Part shown: in pieces, positions 55,338 to 64,000 of the stretch
Numbering within the stretch: the first letter of the stretch is position 1
Layout: each line of letters begins with the position of its first letter
Assembly (NCBI GenBank): GCA_021234155.1
Contig: JAJEKV010000047.1
Location: forward strand, 1,602,494-1,666,493
Source: Isoetes taiwanensis
Lineage: Eukaryota > Streptophyta > Lycopodiopsida > Isoetales > Isoetaceae
Direction of reading: 5' to 3'
DNA: 64,000 nucleotides
Made by a program: the position numbers and the translations under genes
Notes under the pieces: model-generated
Database searches by the model: none
The model's input: only the letters and a program-made list of their open reading frames with translations
What the model was told of the DNA's origin: nothing

Positions 55338-55513
55338 AAAAAGACATTTTCATTTATCAAACGGGAATTGTCAAAAAAGGTTTCCAAAAAAGCCTAGGGT
55401 AAAGGCTTATCTTTGACACGCTTTGTTTTCGAAAATCTTCTTTTTTTAGAAAATACAACTCCAGTACATATAGATAGCAGTATACATTGCAACATATACA
55501 TACTTTCCTTGTT
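55338..55513 (-). promoter_or_regulatory. Short unique upstream region of GATL
   Basis: Only about 175 bp of unique AT-rich sequence lies between the GATL start codon and the 1.2 kb repeat. Any promoter therefore overlaps or uses the repeat. No clear TATA box could be assigned. Confidence 0.3.
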
Positions 55514-56735
55514 CTTGTGGAGCTAGGGAAACAAATCCCTTGGCAGCGCAAGGGATCCTATAGTAAAATACATAAAATACCTATAGTATTTAGTTGACCA
55601 GAAAACTTTTGTAATACTAGAGGCATTTTGGTAAAGTACAGAAAATATAGAGGCATTTAAGTAATTTTCTCTCAATTCAGTTCAATCTATGATATACCAT
55701 GCACCTTTCCTTACACACACATACCATTGTCATTTTTGAGTGCAAATGAAAGGACACAGCTTTTCATCCATCAGCGCTTGGTCTCGCCAATCAGGGTTAG
55801 TCATTTCTTTTCTATTTTAATACTAGATTTAGTGAGTTAATCTACCCATATCAAAAAGGTATGGAAGCATAAGCTAAGCTGAGATTGCCTGCTGCTGAAG
55901 CTCACCAGAAAGTGGCTTAACTTTTGGAAATGAAATATATGCAAGAGAATTTTTTTTTGATGGGAGTAGAGGACAATTTTAAAACTTTGATTTTATGGTG
56001 AGAACTTGAAAAAGTGCCTAGCGTTGTTGAGCTTTTCGATGGGCATATATTCAAAAACTAACAAAAATATGGTTGAATGCTGGAGGAACTTTGGAATCTA
56101 TGGTTTCAATTCCTCTAGGGAGACAACTATTAGTTAGAAATACAAACAAATGTTACAAGATTTATTTAGAATTCAAAGTATTTAATCCCCCGCCTCTGGA
56201 ATGCCATTCTTGCATGTAACCGCAAAGTAGCTAACCTGAAATGTATGATCGCATAGTAGGCATGACCACATTTGAGGTCACCCATTCTGTGCAGAACAAT
56301 TCTGCGCAGAATAATAACCACTTTCCTTCCACTTTTCAAGGAAAGTAGCTAGATTTGCGAGGCCAAGCAGTAGAAAACTCAGAGAGATGAGGATTATGAT
56401 TCTATGCTTTAAATCCAATAATGGTGAATGCACTTGTACTCACGTAAATTGGCCAAGAAATGGAGATTATCATCCTTTAATTCATAAATCCAAAGATGGC
56501 TTAATTCACATTCGGCATGTTATTCTAGGCTACTAAATAAAAAATACTTGCTAGTTCTAGCTACCGAAGATTGCTTTTGATTACTGGCCAAGAGTGCTAG
56601 AAGCTTTTGGACATCACTAGAAATTACAAAATAAAATTGCTTACCCTTCATATCCCCACATAGAAATGTCTCCTTAATTTTTCACTTGATGTCATTTCAC
56701 TTTTTATATTCTTCTCAGGGCACACACAATTTGTT
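55514..56735 (+). repeat. 1.2 kb direct repeat flanking the GATL locus, copy 2
   Basis: Partner of 52277-53515. It contains small indels relative to copy 1, including a 70 bp stretch near 56010-56090 absent from copy 1. No ORF was recognised. Confidence 0.93.
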
Positions 56736-56739
56736 AAAT

Positions 56740-57420
56740 TCGATGCTATGAAGAGCTTACTCACACCTACTACCATTTCCAAAATATTGCTTATTCTGAG
56801 AACTATCTATTCTTGGACTGAGCTTACAAAGTTTCAAAACTTTCTATTTGTAGAATGAGGTGCCTACCATTAGCATCTAGAACATCCCAAAATATTCTAT
56901 TTTGGTTGTTTATAAAAATTTAAAAGCTTTCTATTTTTGGACTGAGTTGCTTGCTCGTGAGCATCTGAGTATATAGAACATTCTACTTTGTCTTTTTGCA
57001 TTCTTTCAAAGAAACTTTCTATTTTTTGACTGAGGTGCTTATTCATTAGGATCTAGGATATTCTAGAATTATCTAGAATATTCTATTTTGAGTTCTTGCA
57101 AATTTTCAGAAAAAAATTCTATTTTTAAACTGAGGTGCTTATCCATGAGCATTTAAAACATTCTAGAACTATTTAGAACATTCTATTTTGAGTTTTTGCA
57201 AGATTCAATAAAATTTTCTATTTTTAGACTAGTTTACTATTCTTAACAACTTTTATTTCAGATTTAGGTGTGTATCTATGCCTGTTGACCAGATAAAGCT
57301 CATTCTAGAAGTTTCTAGAACTATTCAGAATAGCCTAGAACACTCTAGAATAGAGGTTTGTAGAGTATTCTAGAAGGTGATAGACCATTCTAGGCTATTC
57401 TAGGTACCTGTTGATTTTAA
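56740..57420 (+). repeat. Tandem ~85 bp repeats with heat-shock elements
   Basis: About six diverged units carry GAACATTCTATTTTG, TTTCTATTTTT-GACTGAGGTGCTTA and CATGAGCAT phrases, the reverse complement of the repeats in the copia LTR at 16.9-17.2 kb. GAA/TTC pentamers are frequent. 57303-57320 is a perfect four-unit element (TTCtaGAAgtTTCtaGAA). No PBS follows, so it is probably a fragment or solo LTR of the same family. Confidence 0.75.
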
Positions 57421-57590
57421 TAGCATGTTATGTAGTTAATAGTATTAGTTTATTAACGTCATACTACTTGGCAGCATCCCTCATGACATATGATAATTCA
57501 TTCTTAGACAAACATTCATCGAACATGGTGAGACTTGCACCTATCCACAAGTTCATCAATTATCTTCCTATAGTGATATGAAGATAAGTT
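57421..57590. other. AT-rich spacer
   Basis: No feature recognised. Confidence 0.35.
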
Positions 57591-57800
57591 CAATTCTCAA
57601 AACCAGCAAGCAATTCATGAGGAGCGAAAAACTGAAAGAAAAGCCCCATCTAGGTGTCTCCACTAAAATAAACAATGTACAACAATGCTAAAGAAAAGCC
57701 CCATCTGGGTGTCTCCACTAAAATAACACAATGTACAACAATGCTCTCATTTCGGTGTCTCCACTAAAATAACACGATGTACAACAATGCTAACGGGCAT
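57590..57800. repeat. Three tandem ~60 bp repeats, related to 59596-59715
   Basis: GGTGTCTCCACTAAAATAA and ACAATGTACAACAATGCT alternate three times from 57652 to 57790. The longer lead AGTTCAATTCTCAAAACC to GAGGAGCGAAAAACTGAAAG is shared with 59610-59665, so the unit is dispersed. Confidence 0.85.
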
Positions 57801-58136
57801 AAGCATGCTACACCCTATCAAAAAAAGTACCATTTAGGAACCATAAAACTACCTAAAAAAGTACCCAACACTGGGTACTGGGTACTTTTATAATATCTCA
57901 ATAACTACAAATGTTAAATTGAGTGCATTCATTTTCACCTCCAATAGTATTGTCTCTATCTTAACCTTGAACATTGATATGCTTTTGACATTTTATATTG
58001 AACTTTTGAATTAGTTTTGACCAAAAGAACAAGAAAATAGGACCCAATCCAAAACTAGTGCAGGTACTTTGGCAGGTTCCAAAAATGGCAGGGTGTAGCA
58101 TGCATATTGCCTAACATTGAAAGTGTAGACCATTAT
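57801..58136. other. AT-rich sequence, no gene recognised
   Basis: A doubled phrase AAAAGTACC lies at 57823 and 57857, followed by ACACTGGGTACTGGGTACTTT. On the - strand GGATTGGGTCCTATTTTC near 58050 may belong to the LINE fragment to its right. Confidence 0.35.
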
Positions 58137-58200
58137 AGTCGGGATTAAAAAACCTCGCCCTTTCGGGTTTTCGAGGAAAAACCCCGATGATAATAGTAAC
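58137..58200 (-). mobile_element. LINE-end-like hairpin fragment
   Basis: The - strand reads TCGGGGTTTTTCCTCGAAAA then CCCGAAAGGGCGAGGTTTTTT. The first part forms a stem of about 9 bp (TCGGG-TTTT with AAAA-CCCGA). Nearly the same block is at 30450-30498 and a diverged form at 26470-26510 inside the 5 kb LINE. Confidence 0.45.
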
Positions 58201-58550
58201 ACTAATCAATGATAGGCTATAAACACGATTGAGTATAAGATGGTTTGAATAAAGCTGATAATCCAGATTCTCTAATACTCCTAGACATCTGCAATGATGC
58301 TTGATTATTCTCCTACAATAAAGCTGGATGAATGGGCCTGCAACCACAAACCATGAAGAAAATAGCAGAAGCTCCCAACCTATCAACCTGCACATTAGTA
58401 CGAGAGCTACAAACACGTAATGACATGCCAAGAATAGAGCTCACAATATCTCCAACCATCCACTAACTCAAGGGCACTAATCTCACAACCAACTGTACTA
58501 GGCATGAGGGCCTCCAATATCACAACCAACCACTGGCACACATGTCAAGA
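58201..58550. other. Spacer, no gene recognised
   Basis: AT-rich. CACAACCAAC and related phrases recur at 58487 and 58521. No coding signal. Confidence 0.35.
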
Positions 58551-58745
58551 TCTCACAATCTCCACTGGCACACACAACAATAGCCACACATTAGCCACAA
58601 TGCTCATGCTGCTCGAGCCACAATGCTCCACTACAACACAATATAGCCGCAATGCTTTCCTAAAGTTATAATGCCACAAGAGCCACACATGAGCCACAAT
58701 GCTAATGCTGCTCGAGCCACAAAGCTCCACCAACAAACTTACCAT
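58551..58745. repeat. Imperfect tandem repeat (GAGCCACAATGCTC units)
   Basis: AGCCACACAT(T/G)AGCCACAATG and CATGCTGCTCGAGCCACAA recur at 58570 and 58681, with further GCCACAATGCT units in between. Confidence 0.75.
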
Positions 58746-60690
58746 AATCACAAGGTACGAGGCACAAGGTTCTAAATATTATCACAACACCAACACAAGG
58801 TTTTGTCTAACACGCTTGGAATCGGAGTCTAGCAACAAGCAAGAGGAAAAGTAAAGGGTCCCATTAGCTAGGTTGTGGGCAAAGATCAACCTTGAGCAAA
58901 AAGCTACTAGTATGGGGTTGTTGGTTGGAAGATCCGGAAAAAAAAAGAAGAAGGAAGGAGACACAAAAGGATGTGATGATGAAGAAGAAGAAAGCAAAGA
59001 CAGAACACAAACCCTTTATATGCAAGAGGGCGACGATCTAGCAAAGAATACTTGTTGAAAGATTAGTGAGACCACACTAGTAGCTAGTATGTTTATTTTT
59101 GAAAGACCATCCTTGTGTCTTCTGTACCATACCACAAAAGGACACGAACCCAAATCCCGGGCTCTCCAAGCATATAATGGGTCTCCACATATGAACCAAT
59201 GGTGAGAAGCCCCAGACACGAACGCATTCCACGAAATCCAACAAATCAGCACTAAGCAGTGAGGGTGGGTGGGTGAGATGTAAGAGACCAACGCACAAGC
59301 ATAGAGATGAAGATGCACCGATGAAAAGGCTTGGAGGATTATAAAAGCAAAAATCTAACAAGGGCACCTCCAACAAGGCAAGGATCATATTATATTAAAA
59401 TGAAAGGACAAAAGGGTAGGGTGTGGGGAGGGTGGGTGGGAAATTAGGCCAAAGGGAAAGTGGACAAGAGGAGAACGCAGATGAGCTGATGAAGATGAAA
59501 GGGGAAGAAAAGGTATATGAAGGAGAGGCATCGTAACTACCAAGTGAGCCTAACCAACTATTGGCAATGGTTTTAAGAATTACACTTATCTTCTTATCGT
59601 GATATGAAGATAAGTTCAATTGTCAAAATCCGCAAGCAACTCATGAGGAGCGAAAAACTGAAAGAAAAGCCCCACCTGTGTGTCATCACTAAAATAACAC
59701 AATGTACAATAATGCTGAAAAACAGAAGCAGTAAGTCTCTAGGCTTACAGGTTGAAGAGCAGTAAGGTGAGCGAAGGATCTTCTAACTATAGGCCCTAAT
59801 CCAAGGCATGAGATACTAGTAATTGTTGAAGAAAAAAAAAAAAAGGGGACTATTGTTGCAAGGATGGGAAAGCATAATTCAATCAGGAATATTGAAGACA
59901 ACCATCATACTTGATAACACCTCATCATAGTAGTGGTAAAGGCTTTCATAATCTCTAGTTCTGGGAATGAGGCCAAGCAAGCCAATAGCCCTTCAACATA
60001 TCATCAGGTCAACAAAGGCACCAATGTTAGTAAACCTCTCTCCAATTCAAGCAACTCAACACCACCATGCATGGTATACCCAGAGCATCCCAAATATCTG
60101 AATAAAACATCTGCCATACAAAAGAACCTATATAAAATGGCACTTATTAACCGTACAAAAGAACCTATAAAAAATGCTTAATACATCCACAAGGAATGTG
60201 AAGGATCTACAGAAAAAACACCTCAAACCTGGCCTCTTGTATGCATGCAACAATCAATCATAAAAACAAGAAAACTATCTAGGTCAAGTATGACTACCAT
60301 TATCCCTACTTTCAAATGCTCAAAATAATCCATCAGTTATGAAAATACTGCCAAGATATAGAAAGAGGCATGAGAAATAGTGACAAATTAGAAAAGGGGC
60401 ATGTATAAGAAAATTGGCATCAAAAGTGCATTTGGTGACCATCTTCAAGGCAGAAAATAACTATGAAATCATGAGGAGCTACAAGTAAACTATGCTATTA
60501 TGAAGGGCCAATCATAAGTTGGCACTAAATAAAAGGTATTCATGATTTGCAAGGTTGGCAACTTATCAAAGTTCTATCCATGAAGGCTCCTTTTAAAGCT
60601 GGAATTCGAGAAATATTGGGTAAAATAGAGTTGCAAAAAGTGCCAAAATGTAATTGCAATGTTGAAGAATAAGCCCCAAGACTAGAAACC
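58746..60690. other. Intergenic, includes one dispersed repeat
   Basis: 59596-59715 is a copy of the repeat at 57590-57700. A pentameric GGTGGGTGGG stretch lies at 59266 and a similar G-rich one at 59420-59445. No gene is recognised on either strand. Confidence 0.4.
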
Positions 60691-61560
60691 GTGACCAACT
60701 ATTGGCAATGGTTTTGAGAATTACACTATGTTATGATGTTGTGTGCATTTAATTTCAATCACCGTGTCTTTCATTGAGATTCCTTGCACTAAACTGACTA
60801 ATTTCACCCTTGTTTGATGGATGAGATTCACTTGAAATCACCATATTGATATCTAAATCCTACATATGAATTTCTTGTAGCCGAAATTTCAACCACCTTG
60901 AAATTTCGGCCCTTTTCAACTAGTTTTTCACTTAAAAAAAAAAAAACTTACATCCCGTTATGCTTTTGGCCGCCGCCCTGGTAAGCCCTGTTTCTACACA
61001 ACGCTGTTACTCCCAAAATAATCCAGAGCCATTTTTGTGCTCGCCAAGATATAGAAAGAGGCAGCCATAGATCGGACCATTTTTTTTGCTTGCGCATATA
61101 GACGAGAGCCATAGACGTGAGCCGCTTTTGTTTTGGGCGCCATAGACAGAGCCGCTTTTGTGCTCGCATGCTTTTGAAGCAAAATCCATGACCTAAAAGG
61201 CAAGAAACTGGCACTAAATCTTTATTTCTATTTGGTATTTTAGCAATTTATTGATCTTCTATCCATGAAGGCTCCTTTTAAAACTGGGGTTTGCTCGCAC
61301 CCATCAAAATCCGGGTACCAAATTACGAATTTCTAAAGCAAAAATACGAAAAAAGTAATATGCTCCATGTTGCTATCTAAATCATCAAGAACGAGCATTC
61401 CAAATAACCAACTAAATTTCAATGTCGATTGAAAATTACACTATGTTATGATGTTGAGTGCATTTAATTTCAATCACCGTTTTTCATTGAGATTCCTTGC
61501 ACTAAACTCCGCTAATTTCACCCCGCCAGTCATGGATGAGATTCACTTGAAAAAATTTCA
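60690..61560. repeat. Direct repeats around 60690-60845 and 61430-61560
   Basis: Both contain TTACACTATGTTATGATGTT, GTGCATTTAATTTCAATCAC and GAGATTCCTTGCACTAAACT then ATGGATGAGATTCACTTGAA. Between them 60545-60605 and 61250-61290 share CTATCCATGAAGGCTCCTTT, so a block of about 700 bp appears duplicated with rearrangement. 61030-61170 has an internal minisatellite (GAGCCGCTTTTGT and CCATAGAC units). Confidence 0.8.
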
Positions 61561-61607
61561 TCGCGAAATTTTCTCCTCATGCAAATTACTCCTTCCAAAG
61601 TGACCCA

Positions 61608-63126
61608 GACATAATAGATAGAAATTTTTAACGTCCGCGAAAACTCAATTGGGTTATGGAACCCAATACAAAAGATGGGGCATAAGCCCGATGACGGTAA
61701 CAAAAGAAACAAAGAATATCAACATAACAAAAACACAACAAAAATAATAATAAGTAGCTAAGCACGTGCACATGAGCTAAGTGTACCTAAACCATGGGTT
61801 CTGAGGCCACTGGTCTCGGATGATTGCTGTACCTTCCCGATACACTGCCCACTTTTGCTGCAGCCTAGCCTCTCGCACCTTACACAATTCCTGCCATCGT
61901 CTGGTCAGCTGGAGCGGAGAGAGATCTTCTTGAACCGAGAAGTGGGTGTCTTTTAGATGACTTCAGTGCTGAAGGACATACAGCCTGTCCTGTGGGCTAT
62001 TGAACTGCACGACGATATGGCGGGGTCGATACGACCTCTGAGCCCGAACCCTGCGTGCTATAACAATGGCGGACCTCTGAATGTGCATAACATCTGTGAA
62101 TAAGTTAGCTGCCTGTTCTGCATCCATGGCAGAATTTGCCTCTGGCACACCCACAATGCGCAAATTCAAGCTTCTATCCACTGCTGTCTGAGCGAATTCT
62201 GCTGTCTGCATGCTCCCATGATCCTTATCTGGCATGCCACTATGATCCTGAGCTTGTGTGCCACCTTGATCTTTATCTGTCATCTCCACATCGGTATCCC
62301 TATGAGCCTCTGTTTGAACCCTGTCAGCAGTGCATGCGTTCTCGAGGGTCTGGGTTTCAGCATCAGCATAGAATTTTGGGCAAGAGGAGGGAGATGATTG
62401 CGGAGTACCTGCTTCCAAGATGGCGGAGTAAAGAAATTCAGTATCTGGAACAAAAGCTTACCTTCGAAGGAAATCGTCGGGCTTGTAAAAGATGCGTTCT
62501 GCAAGGTGTCCAGAAGAAGATACTGGTCTGATGAGGACAAGAGCGGAAGGATCCGTGCTTGAAGTGAGGCGTGCTGATGTATGAGAACAAACTCTGGAAG
62601 CGGGAAATGTTCACGCCATATGACATGGAGAAGCTCCACACTGGTGAAGTTACGGCGGCGTTGACTATGCTTCGCCATAAGATGTGAAGAAAGCAGGGAT
62701 TTAATAGAAGAAAAGGCAAGGACGTTGTTCACAGGTTTGGAAGGAGAAATCAACAGCGCAAATAGGCTTGAATAGGTAAATTAACCGATCTGTGTAGTAA
62801 AATGAAAAATCTATCTGCAAGGGGTCTAAACAAAGAAAAGAAGAGGATGCTTCGTACTATACTGCCAATGGGCCAGGGATGACGCTTCAGCGAACTGGGA
62901 GCATGATCCTGGATAAATCAAGGCCAATTCCAAAGAGATAGAAGAGACTTACAGTGCCCCTAGGGTGGATTCCAGGATGGGCAAAGGCAACGGACTGCTT
63001 ATGGAGCCAATACTGAATTTCTGCCAAACCCTTGATGCCCCTGTTAAACCCTCGTCTGCATCTGTACAACTAAAAGCTCCTGCCAGGCCGTTATCGCCAC
63101 GAAAGCTTCTCCTGTTGCTGAATCTA
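61608..63126 (-). mobile_element. ORF1-only LINE derivative B
   Basis: On the - strand the element starts near 63126 and carries an ORF1-like coding region (about 62650-61778). After a 3' UTR of only about 160 bp it ends with TTTTGTATTGGGTTCCATAA, then CCCAATTGAGTTTTCGCGGACGTTAAAAAT and a short TCTATCTA tail (61605-61630). ATTGGGT and ACCCAAT form a 7 bp stem. The stretch ATAATAGA-TAGAA appears at both ends (61611 and 63128) and may be a target-site duplication. No endonuclease or RT sequence is present. The same design is seen in element A at 51-52 kb. Confidence 0.68.
61778..62418 (-). pseudogene. LINE ORF1-like RNA-binding protein (Transposase_22/L1 ORF1p type)
   Basis: The - strand from ATG 62418 reads MEAGTPQSSPSSCPKF, a repetitive acidic linker (DKDQGGTQAQDHSGMPDKDH), then the RRM-like block LNLRIVGVPEANSAMDAEQA, LFTDVMHIQ, SYRPRHIVVQFNSPQDRLYV. 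A TGA at 61963 stands where Trp is expected, and the frame continues HLKDTHFSVQEDLSPLQLTR, KVREARLQQKW and DQWPQNPWFRYT to 61778. Order and motifs (RIxGxPE, PRHIxVxF, DLS...R) fit L1 ORF1p, which coats element RNA as a chaperone. Upstream, in another frame, 62650-62450 encodes VIWREHFPLPEFVLIHQHAS and LLSSSDQYLLLDTLQ, homologous to the N-terminal block of element A. A frameshift and one stop disable it. Confidence 0.75.
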
Positions 63127-63165
63127 TAATAGAGTAGAATAGAATAGAATAGAATAGAGAGGTTT
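63127..63165. repeat. (AGAAT)n microsatellite
   Basis: TAGAGTAGAATAGAATAGAA followed by TAGAATAGAGAGG, about five pentamers. It sits exactly at the 5' edge of element B and might be target-site sequence or the tail of another element. Confidence 0.85.
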
Positions 63166-63700
63166 TTATCATGAGACAAGTAATTTAATTATGTCTCAAT
63201 CTACGCCAAGGTAGCCATCAATATTGATATGATGACATGATAAATTCATTGCATGATAAAGTATATACAATACACTATTCTAAATAACTAGTTTAGTATA
63301 TACTATATATTAGACCTTTTTCTACAAGAATTAATATTTTAGGTGTGCACGTTTTTTGTAACGCTATGAACTTAAATGGATGTTAGATATGCATAATAAA
63401 GATATCAATAAAATGTCTCTGGTCGATGTAATAAAGGCTACCCACTATATTGTGATGTATATTAATTATTCCAACCACTAAAGTTGTAGGATTTTATAAA
63501 TAAACCCAAAGTGATTAGCGATATAATGATGGTCGTATATGAACTAACCCTATACTGAAAAATTCTTCCATTAGGTTCTATAATAGAGGAAGAGAAAAAG
63601 GCCAATCAAGAAGACAATGTTTTAAATAATCTAGACAATATATGGTAGGTACAACATTTTCCAAATCATACACCACGGCCCATCAAGGATGGGCCAACCT
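63166..63700. other. AT-rich intergenic, no gene recognised
   Basis: High A+T with no coding signal. Contains TATATAC-rich stretches (63260-63310). Confidence 0.45.
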
Positions 63701-63779
63701 ACACAAACACAAGACTGACCCAAATATCTAGCATGCTACAATATAGAAGTTGGGTCTCGATTTTTGTCCATGGTGCATT

Positions 63780-64000
63780 CTCGCGATGACACGTGGCGAC
63801 GCCAATACCGCGGAATAGAATTCGGGTCCCATGATTCCGCTTTACCAGCTCTTCCGGTTTTCCTTTAGTTTTTTTTTTAGGGTTTTGACCGGCTTGTTTT
63901 AGGGTGCAAATTTCTTCAATCAAGAATAGAGCTAGCAGGTGCCAGATCTTCGCTTCTTCGCTTCACGCTTTCGGATCTATTTTGCTTGAAATCTTATAGT
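63780..64000 (+). promoter_or_regulatory. Promoter/5'UTR-like segment pointing out of the window
   Basis: GACACGTGGCG at 63788-63798 is a perfect ABRE/G-box (ACACGTGGC). Downstream, TTTAGGGTTTTGACC (63877-63891) and TTTTAGGGTG (63898) resemble telo-box (AAACCCTA) elements common near plant transcription starts. They are followed by a C/T-rich leader (CTTCGCTTCTTCGCTTCACG). No start codon with a clear ORF occurs before the window ends, so the gene, if any, lies to the right. Confidence 0.35.

Noticed and set aside
52277-56735. Interpretation of the 1.2 kb repeats as LTRs around a captured GATL gene
   Set aside because: They begin with TG but no PBS, polypurine tract or clear CA end was found; kept only as a possibility for checking.

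Overview
The window looks like nuclear DNA of a land plant. It holds an intron-rich housekeeping gene with canonical GT-AG splice sites, a plant-only GATL glycosyltransferase (GT8), plant-type RBR, BEACH and F-box relics, and a dense mixture of plant transposon classes: PIF/Harbinger, hAT, copia, LINE, tRNA-like SINEs and a MULE-type MITE. Nothing read here fixes the lineage. The very high relic content would suit a large, repeat-rich genome such as a fern, lycophyte or gymnosperm, but that is a guess.

Layout. 1-2.5 kb: the one gene that reads cleanly, an eEF1A-lysine-methyltransferase-4-like protein on the + strand in about ten exons, 5' incomplete. 4.1-9.1 kb: a decayed PIF/Harbinger unit, with the DDE transposase on + and a Myb/SANT-like ORF on -, separated by 0.8 kb of purine-rich simple sequence. 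12.2-14.5 kb: duplicated short coiled-coil exons on -, then three tandem ~190 bp repeats. 16.1-17.3 kb: a copia relic on - with gag, a tRNA-Met-type primer binding site and an LTR whose tandem repeats carry heat-shock elements. 17.8-18.4 kb: the 5' part of a hAT transposase. 20.4-27.4 kb: a dispersed repeat split by a 5 kb GC-rich LINE. A second copy at 41.9-44.2 kb lacks the LINE but carries a MITE and a very short LINE tail, so the two copies act as filled and empty sites for each other. 28.4-30.3 kb: an RBR ubiquitin-ligase pseudogene. 34.5-35.9 kb: a 1.4 kb CT-rich tract, followed by a cluster of tRNA-like SINEs. 41.2-41.9 kb: a LINE 3' fragment with the RT zinc-binding domain. 44.3-45.6 kb: an F-box pseudogene with an internal duplication. 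46.8-48.1 kb: a retroposed sequence with target-site duplication, a copia scrap and a BEACH-domain pseudogene. 51.1-52.3 kb and 61.6-63.1 kb: two LINE derivatives that encode only an ORF1-like RNA-binding protein. 54.2-55.3 kb: a GATL gene broken by one frameshift, flanked by 1.2 kb direct repeats. The last 300 bp look promoter-like and point rightwards.

The most interesting content is the retroelement biology. The 5 kb LINE and the two ORF1-only elements share a 3' terminus (a short inverted repeat, then a GTGGACGATAAAA-like box, then a short tandem-repeat tail that differs from copy to copy). This suggests a family resembling mammalian half-L1 (HAL1) elements, mobilised by an autonomous partner. 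The copia LTR with arrays of perfect heat-shock elements recalls heat-activated copia elements such as ONSEN of Arabidopsis. Apart from the methyltransferase, almost every protein-coding stretch here is truncated or frame-disrupted, so the window is mostly a graveyard of transposons and gene fragments.
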